NCBI GenBank assembly: GCA_947034885.2 | Contig: OX344751.2 | Span: 9,300,001 to 9,364,000 of the forward strand | Origin: Thuidium tamariscinum | Lineage: Eukaryota; Streptophyta; Bryopsida; Hypnales; Thuidiaceae | Direction: 5' to 3' | DNA: 64,000 bases | Part shown: positions 48,269 to 59,940 of the stretch, one piece after another | Layout: each line of letters opens with the position of its first letter | Numbering within the stretch: position 1 is the stretch's first letter | The notes under the pieces: model-generated | The model's input: only the letters and a program-made list of their open reading frames with translations | Told to the model about the DNA's origin: nothing | Database searches by the model: none | Made by a program: the position numbers and the translations under genes

Positions 48269-51200
48269 TCACAAATGAGGAGCTGCCGGTAGATTCCAGG
48301 TGTATAGGTTGGAAGATGCAGCATATGGATTCATGTACATGATAGAATTCCCTTGAAATGAAGGAGGGAAATTACCAAATTGATAATTCAGATCCATATT
48401 CACATGGTTGTATGTGGGATGCCATACCTTTGGAACTTCCACTAGTGGAGGCATATTCTCTATACTTTTGCCATTTCTCTTAGCTTCCCTTCTTGCAATA
48501 GCACGTTTTTTATTCTCCTTGCAAATAGGTGGGGGAAAACCACAGTAAGGAGTTTTCCATGTCCTGATTGTAGAGTTTGATTTGATCAAAGCATGCAAAT
48601 GATCCCTATATGCTCCTACAGCCTTTGTTGACCACTCCTCGTTATGCCACCTTTTTGACTTCATAATTTCTTGTCGTTGTAACTTGGCTTCTTCCTTTTT
48701 CCTTCTTTCAGCTGCTCTCTTCAATTTGTTTGATTCATCTTCTAATCGTTTCTGCTCTTTTGCATGTGCAGCATTTTCCTTCCTCATGGCAATTTGCTCC
48801 AAAGAATGAATGTACTCATCTTGCGTCATCCATATGGATTTTGAATAATCAATGTAAGGTTCAACTGCTTTGGATATTTTCTTCACCTTTGGTAGCACAA
48901 TCTTTGGCGTTTCAAAGAAATTCCCTTATATTCCTTGTTCCTCCTCATCCATACTATGCCAATCACTTTCACTTGAACTAGCATCGCTAATTGCATTGTC
49001 ACTCAAAATTTGAACATAATATTGTTGGCATCGAGGAAGATCTGCAAAGTCGCCTTCATTGACCTCTTCCAATTGATATTGTAGCAGGGACAGAGTATGG
49101 CATGTAGAACATTCTCCTCTATCTCGTATTGTACTCTCACCTTTGTTGTTTCCATCTTTGTCCACTTCATGGAAGTTTAAACTTGGACCAACGTTTCCAT
49201 TCATTGCAATAGAATCTAGTGGATAAATCCCAATTGCTAAAAAACCTTTGATAATATTATCTTTAGTCAAACCCTTTCTCAAATTGAAAGCAACCCAAGC
49301 GGCCAAGTCATCTTTTCCTGGTTTCTTTCCAACATGGTCTAGTGTCCACTTGTTCCGGAAAGCTCTGAAAGCTGTCTTAAAAGGTTTAAAGCAACTGACA
49401 TCTAGTGGCTGAAGTTCATGTGATGTATGGCTAGGGAAAGTTAGTAAATCCAAGCCACTTAGCATAGCTATTTAGACAACCTCTAGCGTAACATGGGATG
49501 TATGTCCATCTAAAACCAATAAATGTCTTTGAGTAGGTGAAATGCCATACATGTCTTCAACATTTTTTATGAAATGTTTTATCCACTCTTTAAAGAGCAA
49601 ATGTGTCATCCAGGCTTTAGGTTGGCAAGTGAATGTGGCTGTTTTATCTCATGTCTTACCAAGGTAATTATACTTCTTCTTTTTCCCTTTAAAGATGAAG
49701 AAGTTAGGTAGTTTTTCTCCAGTAGCATTGACACATGCTAAAATCGATAACCACTCTCGATTGTCAGGAACTATCAGTTGAACATTTCTAGCACCTTTCT
49801 TTGCTATGACGAAGTCACCTCCATCTCTCCCTGCTTGAACTCCAAATTCATCACAATTCCAAATTTGGTGGGAAAGATATGTATGTCTATCATATAGCTT
49901 GGCTAGATTGTCATAAAAAGTTTTGACGTTCTCTGGATTTGAAGCTTTAGCCCTGTTCTGCTGTAGACTTTGTGGTTTTCTTAATGATAATTCAGGATGT
50001 CTATTTAGGAAACATCTAATGAAGCCATGACCTGGAACACCTTCTTTAAAAGGAGTAACTCGAGTTTGGATTATCTCATAAACTTTTGCCCTCAGCTGAC
50101 CTAGATGTAAGGGCAATCCACGGTTTTGCATTTCTAGTAGGTATGTGACTACTTGACTTTCTTCTTCATTTGTGAGAACTCCCTTCTTTCCCCTCCTTCT
50201 AGACATAGTAGTGCCATAGACATGACCTCTAAATGTCGTAATAGGTATACCATGAGCTCTAGCTACAGTCTTAAGAGGAATACCATCATCAACATCTGCC
50301 AATGCATCTTGCAATTTAGTTTGAGTCCAGTTTCCATTCTTTTTCTTTCTTTTGGATACATGTGATTGAGTTGGAGGAGGTAGAGTGTTCGTTACCTCTT
50401 GAACTACTGGTCTATGACTGCGGAAGCGCTCCGCAGTTGGAACTGTACGTAGCTTCTTCTTGAGGGACTTCTGTATGATTGTGGCAATGCTCCATAGTTA
50501 GAGTTGCAACTTCATCCTCAGGGAATTCATTGTGGCTATGCTCCACAGTTGGAATCGCAGCTTCTTCTTCAACGAATTGATTGCAACCAAGCTCCAGTGC
50601 TGCAGCTGTAGCTTCTTGTACTCCTTTTGCTTGCTCATGTGCATTGTTGCTTGGATCTTTGTTGCCATTGTAGGGACCAAAAATCAAATCTATAGGGTCT
50701 TCCATCAAGCTGTTAACAAAGTCATCAACTTCTTGTAACTTGAACCGCAAATTTCTTTGACCCTTCACTATTGATGCAGGTTCTGTGGCTTCAGTTTGCT
50801 GCTGCCATTGCTTGACATTGTCACGATCATTTCGTTCAACTATTGTCACTTCCATTAGATTGTCTACAATATGAGGAAGCTTAGGTTGTACTTTGTGACC
50901 GCTTAGTCTTCCCTCATCTGCAGATTGAACAGTAGCAAGATCGCAGCTTCCTTGCAAAGCGCTCTTAGGATGTATCCACTCACCATTATTGGACACTCTC
51001 ATAGCTATAGGTCTCTCCAATGTTGGCTTCCTCACAGTAGGTCTACCTCGTCCAACAACTCTGCGATGTCTATCATCAAGGTAAGAAGTCGAACTAGGAA
51101 CAAAATCAAGGTCCTCTACTGGTAAGGTAGTGAAGTCATCTACTTTCACTTGAGTCCCTCTCTACGTTTCTTCATCTGCCCAATTGAAGCCATCAGGAAT

Positions 51201-51345
51201 TAACTCGTCATTAGTCTCTTCCTTAACGCTCAAATCAGGATCATAGTCAATTGCACTTGATCCCAACTATGGGGCTTGTGATACTCACTATCGCTCTGAC
51301 TACTTCTGTCGCTTGTGTTTGGGTCCTCTCCATCGCTAAATTCTA
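48269..51345 (-). pseudogene. pogo/Tigger-like DDE transposase, decayed
   Basis: The minus-strand protein can be followed through stops. The N-terminal part is acidic and Ser-rich (51.34-50.44 kb; TAG at 51162-51164 and a frameshift near 51270). A further frameshift near 50.41-50.45 kb is followed by a Psq-type helix-turn-helix (WTQTKLQDALADVDDGIPLK at about 50.35-50.29 kb), a CENP-B-like second HTH (about 50.21-50.0 kb) and a DDE_1 domain. The catalytic aspartates are intact: WNCDEFGV (49850-49852), VLDGHTSH (49508-49510), LQPLDVSCF (49400-49402). In-frame stops TGA 49649-49651, TAA 49472-49474 and TAA 48926-48928 break it. The C-terminus (48898-48269) is a Lys/Glu-rich predicted coiled coil with RRKKEEAKLQRQ. 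Pogo-type enzymes insert at TA, matching the TA-flanked elements here. The product is certainly non-functional as read. Confidence 0.85.
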
Positions 51346-52062
51346 TAACTGTAGATTTCTACCCCTATACGCAAATACTTGGAGCGATCAATAACGGAGG
51401 CGGTAAAGACAGAAAATAACAAAATCTATAGAAAGGAATCTACTATGATGAAAGAACTGTAGTTACAAACGTCTACAAATTCTATGTGCACCTATGCTCT
51501 TTTGTAAAAATTGAAAACACCTCGTAGAAGAAAAGAGCAATGTCGTCCTGAAACTAAGTGAGAATGAAGGTGGAAGACATTCAAAATTTACCTAGGAAAC
51601 ATTGGAGTTGTAAAGTGTAATTACTGTCGTCTCCATGCAATTAAGATTCATTAATCCAAATGTAGCTCCCAAGAGATCTAAAAACTGATACGCCGTCAAT
51701 TGAAAAAGCGCCCCATTTTGTTCCTTGGAGTGACCTTAATTGCCCTATGACATGTCTGACAATCATTTCATTTTACCTTTTTCTTTTATTTATCGGTGAA
51801 ATAGATTATTTTGAAATACCATCTATTTTATTTTAAATGACATTTGTACATGGCGGCTGCTCATAAAACCACTCCACTAACACTATATTGCATCCTCTAA
51901 TGTTGTTAGAATAAACCTCTTCTGGATGTGACATGGTCTTGACATTATGAGGTGTCCATTTCTCTTTGGCACTGTATCCATTCATGGTGTACTTACTGTC
52001 TACTTTTGATCAAATCGTAGGGGCAGTTCCTAAAAGCTGGTCGGTTTAAGAGCCTCCTACCA
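51346..52062. other. upstream/terminal part of the large element, no gene
   Basis: Non-coding; probably the 5' leader of the transposase pseudogene and the right terminus of the large element (GGTTTAAGAGCCTCCTACCA at its end). Confidence 0.45.
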
Positions 52063-52186
52063 TAGCTAGAAGGCCTGAGAGAGCATTAAATGATTGTAGC
52101 CTCCAATATTGGAACATTCACACATTCATTGTGAGTTTGGCTTTGTATCAGAACCCGCAAGGCACATTGAGTGGTAACTTAAGTTA

Positions 52187-53032
52187 AGGTAGAACCACCT
52201 ATAACCAATCACCCCCATAGCCAACCTGTCGATGGACGTATTTCCAACCAAGGTTAGAATGTTTTATTTTTTCTTGTTTTTAAAGTTGGGGCTAAAAGTT
52301 CATGGCACATGTCTCAAAGTGGTGTGCAAGAAAGTAGGAAGAAGTGAGTAAAAATATATTTTTTTTTGTGATTGAAATTAGAAGACTCCACATATTGGCA
52401 TTGGATTTAGCACACTATTTGCCTTCCAAAATTCATAGTAATTTCAAATCATGTGATAAAATTACCAAAGTTTTGCAATCCCCATCACTTTTATCTTTGC
52501 ACCTTTGAAAATATTTATTTTCCTTGTACTACACTAGATCATGTCTAAAATATCTTAAATGATCGGGTCCAAAACAAGGTAATAGGAGCCAATTTTGACA
52601 TGCTTATAGGTCCTTTTGGAGGTTCTTTTGAAATTTTCAAGGAATGTTTTATTCAAAAACTTCATCAATTTCATCAAAATTGATTCTAAAAATTGTTCAA
52701 AGTTGTTGATATTGACAAATTCTATTCAAAATATTATAACTTTCAATAGAAAAGTTCCTCAATCCTCTATTTTGAATTTCACCAAAGGACTAAAAAGCAC
52801 TAGTTATATAAGTTTTTTTTATGCTTAATTAAAATAAAATGATGACATAATAGACAATAAAATGATTTAACAAGAGACTATAACATTTATGACTATTAAA
52901 GCATAATTTGGTAAGACAAATCTATTCAAATTTGAGCTTTAAAATAAATGATTGTCCCAAAAAAGCAATGGTTACATCAAAATTGGCTCCTATTACCTTA
53001 TTTAGACCCATCACTTACAGGTGGTTCTACCT
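52187..53032. mobile_element. TA-flanked element with AGGTAGAACCACC ends
   Basis: Ends AGGTAGAACCACCTATAA and TTACAGGTGGTTCTACCT, flanked by TA (52185-52186, 53033-53034). The 7.34-kb copy reads ACTTAAGTTAGAACATCATG with a single TA, so this is an insertion with a demonstrated TA duplication. Inside, AAGGTAATAGGAGCCAATTT (about 52577) recurs in inverse at about 52980-52999, with similarity extending outward to about 40 bp. This suggests a smaller MITE nested near the right end. No transposase frame. Confidence 0.8.
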
Positions 53033-53069
53033 TAGGACATCACGAAGTTTGGGAAATATTTTAGCTAAA

Positions 53070-53640
53070 CCCTTAAAGGACAAGCCTATAAACATTGATT
53101 TTAAGCCTCGATGCCATCACAATTTGTTGTCATTTTTGAATTAGATATGTATGAAATTTTTTATACTTATTTTTCAGAGATGAACCTAAGTACATGTCTT
53201 CTTCACTTCAAGAAATTTTTAGATTTTTTTTTTGAGAAAAATTGATTTTTATGAAAATTCTTTTAAGAAATATTGAAGAAAAATCATATCTCATAGAAAA
53301 TTATTTCAAAAAAAATTTGAAATTATAATATGAGTGTAAATTACAGGGACAAATATCATGGTGTTAACTTTTAATCCCATGTCATTCAATAATTAGAGTA
53401 TAGAAAACATCAAAAATATATTCAAAGTTCCAATTGCAATAATATATTCAATATTACAAATTTTTCCAAAATTCCAATTGGAGATGAAACTAGAATAGAT
53501 GACCTTCATTTTTCTAGTTGGGCTCAAGTTAAAAAAAAAACACTTAGAAGACTAAAAAGTGAATTAAGTACCCTTCATAATCCTTTGTGAAAGGTCAAGA
53601 AAAAAGAAACTACATTTTCTTGAACCAACTAGTTGTCTAG
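53070..53640. mobile_element. TTAA-class repeat, family 3 (copy 4, right end lost)
   Basis: Starts CCCTTAAAGGACAAGCC as in the 7.4 and 13.2 kb copies, but the right portion (ATGGTGTTGCCGGC...) is missing and sequence continues directly into block Z. The most diverged of the copies, apart from 32.6 kb. Confidence 0.5.
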
Positions 53641-54807
53641 AGTATACTCTAGGCTAGGTCTTAAGAAGATAAAGAATTTTTTTTCCCTCTAAAATGATCA
53701 ATTTTTTTTCTAAAATTTTGAATTCAATTCACTAGCTAACTTATAACAAAATGCCAATACTCCCAGTTCATTGGAACATCTCTGTTCACCAACTCATATT
53801 AAATTCAAATTTATTCTGAATGCAAGGGCAACCAAAAGGATTAACCTATCAATAAGATGTTTTTAATACTTGTCAATCAGAATAGAATGATTGTACATAT
53901 TCCCTTGCTTTTTGATTGATGAAATGCATTGGTAACACAAACTAACATTTACTACAAGAGAAAGGGGTGTTTTAAATGAGTTTTTGAATATAGTCCTAGA
54001 CATAAGATTATAAGTAATGATTTTTAAGGCAACTTTCAGCAAAAATTTACTAGAAATACATGTATTTTGAACCACTTACCTTAGTGTACAAATGCTTGTT
54101 GTTTGATTTTAGACATTCAAGTAGATGCACATAGGAGTGAGAAGAATATTCTAAGCTTTGTTGCTAATGAATGATTTTAGCAATTGCTTACTCTATTCAA
54201 ATTTTTATTTATTTATTATTACAAATCCTTCTAGGAATTCAAATAGCAACCTACAATGCACGAACTCTGAAAAATCATGAGTAATTCATGCTAACTCCTT
54301 AATTTGTCATTAAAACACCTACTTCATTGTTTTTCAATCTTCTTCCTTTTGAAAAGTTCTCATACAAATTTACATCCACAAATTTCTCCAAAGAGACTTG
54401 CTTCTTCAGCCTTCTACTTTAGTGATGCCCTAAATTTGAACATTCATCCACATGTTCAATAGAGAACATGACATTAGCACACACTATAGGTGTATTCCAA
54501 AATCTATTTTTATCCACAATTTGGCAATTTCATCCACATTTTTTTTCTAATTTGAAGTTTTCTCGTGAAAAAACTTAATGTTTGTTCGCTAAATTTTAGC
54601 CAAATTCATTTTTTGGGGTGCAATATGTTCCTATCTTGCCCCCCTCCAAAGCAATGGTCTACACTAGCCCTTTTTTTTTGTGAAATGGGGCCAGAAAGCA
54701 CCACATCAAATTACCTAGCCAAAATGCCTTTAAGGAATTTTTCAAAAAAATAGCAGTCAAAATGCAGCCTAGGGTTTAGTTGTTGTGGCCTTAAAATCCT
54801 AGACCTC
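53641..54807. repeat. repeat block Z, copy 2, left part
   Basis: Collinear with about 14000-15200, including the AGTTCATTGGAACATC and CATCCACATGTTCAATAGA strings. No gene. Confidence 0.6.
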
Positions 54808-56387
54808 ATCTCAAACTTTCAAACATTGAATTTCAATGTTGTATCAATGAACGATTGAATTGGTATTGAATTGAAATTTTGATGGCCTTGAGAATTCCAT
54901 TGAATCAACACATCTTGACTTAGTGCTTTTCTAATTCATAGTATCTCAACAAAATTTTAATCTATTTTTTGTCAACATTGTTTCAATTGCCTTTGATAAT
55001 GCACTAAATTAGCACCTCTAATTGGATGGAATTGAAAAATGAGCTTGTTGGTATTAATTCAATTAGACATTGAAACTGTAACATCAAAGTATTGGCTCAA
55101 AACTTGAAGGTAGTTATAAAATAAGTGCCATCCTCACAAAAGTTTGGAAGCACTTGAATGGATTGTAGGATGTTTTGAACATCAATAATCATGTAAGGAT
55201 CACAAATTCTTCTATCATGCTTGGATTTAGACATAGAAACTTGAGGTTTTATACTTTGCCAAATGAGTTGGGTACATTGAACCGATCTACTAAGGTGAAT
55301 AGATGGAACTTCCTGATACATTTGTAAAAATGCTAAATCCTTCACAATTAGATTTTGTACTTCATCTCTGAAAGACACTTTGAAAATCAACCTTAATTGT
55401 CCATACAAGGTCAATTCAAGCTCACCAACACTACTATACCATGATGAACCATAAAAGTTGCTTGTAGCCTGTACGTATTGTGGCATGTCACCAAAGCACT
55501 TGCCTGGGCCCGCTGGAATGGCAAGAGATGTAAAGACATGAAGTACTTGCTCAATTGAGGGAACTCATTGTCAATTTATATGCATTGACTTTCTTACTAC
55601 TTGCAAATAAGAAACAAGTAATACATACTAATTACAATCCAACTATTCTAAAATTGATTGCCAATTGTACTAAAATTGCACCAACAAGCTTGAGCTTAAG
55701 AAAAGCATATCTCTCCACCCATGAAATTGTTCACAACTTTGTAAATATTGAAAGCTTTGTGAAAAAAGCTTTGTAACTCTAGTTGTTGAGAAATGAGGTT
55801 TTGAGCACTTTTGGATATAAAAAGTTGTGTAGAGGCAAATGAAAAGCCGCATGCTGGATCCAACTATGAGCTTTGCAAGTTGACTTTGGCTCCCCATAGA
55901 ACATTAAGCCCTATTTCCACAGCCTTAGTACAAGCATCACTAAAGATCAGATTGAATCACTAAAGATCAAATTGAATTTGAAACTTATTAATCCTAACTT
56001 ATTCTATACTATAAAAAATTTACTACAATAAAATTCTTCAATTACCTCCAAAACTTGCTTTAACATACAACAACACCATAGTAATTATTACAAGCTAAGT
56101 TCCTGCTTCGCTACTTCAAATTTGAATTGACTTCAAACAACACATACATATACAAAACAAATCATCTTGAAGATTATTTATCAATGTTCCCCTAATTTTG
56201 CACATGCAACTACAAGAAATTGTAGGATCATACAAGATATTCAAACATTTGAGTACTTGCTTGGTCTAAAGTAGTGTACTTTTCCTTTTGTCTTGTATTG
56301 TCAAAACCCTCCATGGTGTCCTCCAATTTCCGCAAGGCACCTAGCCTTTGAACTTGAAGCTTTGAGAGTTTGAGATGCTAACTTCCA
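54808..56387. other. ~1.6-kb insertion in block Z copy 2
   Basis: Absent from block Z copy 1, where CCTAGTCCTACC joins directly to TTCCACAATAATTGCC near 15220. It carries the transposon-like reading frame described separately. I could not find clear inverted ends or a target duplication. Confidence 0.5.
55097..55564 (-). pseudogene. transposase-like C-terminal fragment (CACTA/Plavaka-like?)
   Basis: Minus-strand open stretch of 155 codons after a TGA, containing LAIPAGPGKCFGDMPQYVQA, SSWYSSVGELELTLYGQLRL, LAFLQMY and a hydrophobic end DGTYFITTF. The order (a small-residue loop, an FYG/WYS motif, YGQ followed by a hydrophobic strand, an LA(F/L)xQ strand, a terminal (I/V)xxF) recalls the C-terminal region of CACTA/Plavaka-type transposon proteins. 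That is a judgement from memory of the pattern and is weak. No ATG start is evident. It sits in an insertion, which supports a transposon origin. Confidence 0.35.
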
Positions 56388-57592
56388 CAATAATTTGCCT
56401 ACTTCCTAGCCTCTACGAGGCTGCGTTTTCAATCTTGCATGCCTAATTGTGCCCACCGTCTCTTCGTTCACCTACCAAGCTTTGGATATGTGTGCATTTG
56501 TCCTTTTCTGATGTTTATGTCCAATTTTGTTTGTCACCAGCCAGATTGCATAATTACTAGACATTTTCTTTTGGAAAAAGCAGGTTATTACTAGACATTC
56601 AAAGCCCCATACAGATATTGGTCCTTGAGCTCATGTGCTTACATTTTTCCAAATCATGTAAGGGTAGGAGACTCGAATTCCAACAGCATTTAGAACCAAC
56701 ATGGCTCAGAGATACATTTTGCTTTTCTACAATATTCCAAAATGTACAAACTGTGTACATTCTAAGTGGTGGTCATTTTTAGAGCCTTGTGGCTTTCAAC
56801 TTCAAAATTTCATAACTAATTCCATACAGATCCAAAAAATATGAAACAACTTGGGTTGGATGTCATTCCCTCTTGGCTTTCAAAGAAAATTTATTGAAAA
56901 ATATTTCAAGATATTTTCCCTCCCCAAAATTCAGCTTCAGCACGTAGATGGTCACTTTATGGACCTCCTACCTTATCCCATTGAGCAACACACCTTCAGT
57001 TGGTGATGGAATTTGGCTCTGGATCTTGAAACCTTGGAGAAGAGAGGATCTGATAAATACGAGCTTGACGTAACTATCTTGGACCTTCCTACTGTAGCAA
57101 TTTGATCAGGTCAAGAACCTGAGAAAGGAACTGTGGGCCCATTGTCCCTTGTAGTTGAATTTTGGGTCAATGCTGCTAAGTATGCACATGGAGCAATTTT
57201 TTTTAGGAGGGGGAGTTTCAGTGGAAGCACCCAAAACCATCCAAATTACGAATTCAGCATAGTTGGAGGCAGCTTTTTCTAAAACCGATATTTCTCTAGT
57301 ATTAGTGAGTGAAAATCATGAACATTAAAAAATAAAATTCAGATGTCGTATGTAATTTCTATGTTTTTCAAAGTGTTGGCTCCCTAGATCACTGAAACTG
57401 TTCAATAGATGCCCCCAAACCTAAACCTTGCTAAAATGAACAATGAGCCAATCAAATTTTGGTATGTGTCCTTAATTTATGTCAATGAATTAGAGTCAAA
57501 CATTTGGCAAACACATTAATTGAAGTCTAGAGACAGTTTTGAATGAGTCTAAGGTCCAATGCAAGGTACATGTGCAACAATATTGGGTCTTA
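56388..57592. repeat. repeat block Z, copy 2, middle part
   Basis: Collinear with 15218-15820 (TCTTCGTTCACCTACCAAGC, GATATTGGTCC). About 56661-57218 is extra sequence relative to copy 1. 57219-57590 is a diverged MITE alpha relative (CAGTGGAAGCACCC...). Confidence 0.55.
56661..56972. mobile_element. TA-flanked element with AGGGTAGGAG ends
   Basis: AGGGTAGGAGACTCG after TA (56659-56660); GGACCTCCTACCT before TA (56973-56974). The ends resemble those of the large element (GGGTAGGAGGCTC). The interior is similar to 21361-21580. Not present in the 15-kb copy of block Z, but the flanks do not align cleanly enough to prove the TA duplication. Confidence 0.5.
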
Positions 57593-59009
57593 GAATTGCA
57601 AGACACTAGATCCTCTATTCCAAGCTCACCTGGTATGCGTCAGACTGACACCCGATCGTGGGACCCAGTGGATTGCGTTGACGGGTCGTGCAGTGGTGCA
57701 GAACGGCAACTTCGTGGAACGGGGACTCCTCAGAACAACAATTCCACATAGCAATGTCGCAGGACATCGACCTTAATTTCCACTGTCCTATGCAGGGCAA
57801 CAAACTAGTTGTTCTTAAGTTCTTTAATTCAAAATTGTGAACAAATTTATATATCCCACATTGTTTGTCTTACCTCCAACCATCCCATGTGTATATATAG
57901 AGTTCTCTTCTCAATGCAAAACACAAATCACAAATCACAAATCACAAAACTCAAAACACAAAACACAAAATACAAAATATAAAATATAAAATACAAATTA
58001 CAATAAAGCTAAAATAATTATTTTAAATTCTACCACAACAATGGTAAATTTCAAAATAATGGCAACATTTCATTACTATGACATTTTTTACTATTCAAAC
58101 CATACAATCTGAAATCTATATTTGTCACATATGTCTAAATCTGATTTGAAATATATTGTTACAATAAATTTTATTAAAATGGTGGTATTCCATTTTTTAG
58201 ACCATGCAAGTTGAATTAGAAATTGACATCTAGGATTGGTATTGATTTTCAAACATTTAGGATTTTTATAGATCTCAAAAAATCTATAACATGTATAGAT
58301 TTCAAACTACATGGTTTGAAATATCTCAGAAGTGTATAAATTTTAGACATCTGCAATATTCATAGATTTCATAGATTTCAAAAAAACAATGACAAATATA
58401 GACTTTGAAAATCTATGACAAGTATAGATTTCAAAAATTTGTGACAAATTCAGATTTAGACATCTGAGACAAATATAGATTTCAAAAATCTATGACAAAT
58501 TTAGATTTCAAATTATATGGTTTGAATAGTAAAGAATGTCATAGTAATGAAATGTTGCCATTATTTTGAAATTTATCATTGTTGTGGTAGAATTTAAAAT
58601 AATTATTTTAGCTTTATTATATTTTGTATTTTGTGTTTTGTGTTTTGTGATTTGTGATTTGTGATTTGTGTTTTGCATTGAGAAGAGAACTCTATATATA
58701 CACATGGGATGGTCGGAGGTAAGACAAACAATGTGGGATATATAAATTTGTTCACAACTTTGAAAAGAACTTAAAAACAACTAGTTTGTTGCCTTGCATA
58801 GGACGGTGGAAATCAAGGTTGATGTCCTACAACATTGCTCTATGGAATTGTTGTTCTGAAAAGTCCCTGTTCTGCAAAGTCCCCGTTCTGCAAAGTCCCC
58901 GTTCTGCACCATTGCACGACCCATCAATGTGATCCGCCGGGTCCTATGATTGAGCGTCAGTCTGACGCATGCCAGGTGAGCTTGGAATGGAGGATTTAGC
59001 ACCCTGCCT
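57593..59009. mobile_element. 1.4-kb foldback element, ~540-bp arms
   Basis: The left arm (about 57605-58145) and right arm (about 58450-58997) are inverted copies (CACCTGGTATGCGTCAGACT / inverse; ATGTGTATATATAGAGTTCT / inverse). The right end GGATTTAGCACCCTGCCT is followed by TA (59010-59011); the left end is more diverged, after TA (57591-57592). The 15.8-kb copy of block Z lacks it (ACTTAAGTTTATTGCAAAA). Both arms carry an ACACAAATCACAA microrepeat, and the loop repeats TAGATTTCAAAAATCTATGA. Confidence 0.8.
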
Positions 59010-59011
59010 TA

Positions 59012-59940
59012 GAGTTATTGTACAAAAAAATTGTATCTACTTATAACTATTGGACTTCTTCAGTTCAAATGCGAATCTAGTTGAGCAACTTGATTGAGAC
59101 GCAAATTAATTGAAGAGAGTGCCGATGACTATTTGGGTAGGGTTTAGGTCGGTGTCAAATGTTTTGTCTTCTACATTGAAATTTCTAGGGATGCAGCTTT
59201 CAAGTTTGACAGAGAACCAAGTCCTACTCCTTTAGGTTCTACTAGGAGCTTGTATTGAACTGTTTTGTAGGTATTGAATTGTTTTAAAAGGCATAATTAT
59301 TAGATTCTTTTATTTGTTAGTGAATCCTTGTGTTATTCTCCTTGTGCAGCTCCTGCTATCACACAATAGATATGTCTTGTAAATTGTTTGTGTTGTTTGG
59401 AGTGATTGTACATTTTGGGAATTCCATATTCATTTGAAATGGAAGGCAAATTTTGATGATCAAGGTAGTGAGTGGCCCTTTTTTTACCTTTTAAGAAAGT
59501 GCCAAGATGGCAATCACTTCAAGTTTGGTGATGCATTGTATTTCTACATTCATCCGTCTTTGGGGCTTAAAAACACTTTTCAATCATATTCATACATTTT
59601 GCATCCAAATTTGGCAACTTCATCCATATTTAAAAGAGAACTAGAAACTTTCTAATGAAAAATAAACATTTATTTTGAAATGGTGCATGAAATGGCCCCA
59701 TGGTGCTGGAAAAAAAGGGCTGGTAGTGAGAATCCATAGCACCATTATGTTATTTAAGTATTGGTTGTTGTTTGCTATGTTGAAGTATGCAAGTGAGACC
59801 TTTTCTTCATTGATCAATTATCTCTTCTATGTTACAAGTATAGAAATTTGTGTTTTAAACTTCTTTCTTAGCTACATTTATTTTGGGACTTGTTACACTT
59901 CATCGTACTTCTATGCTTCCATTCAGTTTTAATATCCTTG
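59012..59940. repeat. repeat block Z, copy 2, right part
   Basis: Collinear with 15820-16117, 16769-17190 and about 17630-17660 (TTTAGGTTCTACTAGG, GATGATCAAGGTAGTGAG, TATTGGTTGTTGTTTGCTA). Frames are not conserved between copies. Confidence 0.6.

Larger units (their letters stand above)
35316..52062 (-). mobile_element. large TA-flanked composite element with pogo-like transposase
   Basis: Left end GGGTAGGAGGCTCTAAAAGC after TA (35314-35315); the right end in inverse reads TGGTAGGAGGCTCTTAAACC and is followed by TA (52063-52064). Outside the two ends, copy B of the duplication resumes (35.25 kb on the left; from about 52128 matching 7.28 kb on the right). The block can therefore be read as one insertion or a nest of insertions. 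Removing the two solo LTRs leaves about 6.8 kb containing the pogo-like pseudogene and a second minus-strand frame. The left 265 bp are homologous to the arms of the foldback at 38801-39631, which shares the GGTAG..GGCTCT end and TA flanks. Treating all of it as one autonomous-size TA-class element is inference. Confidence 0.5.
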
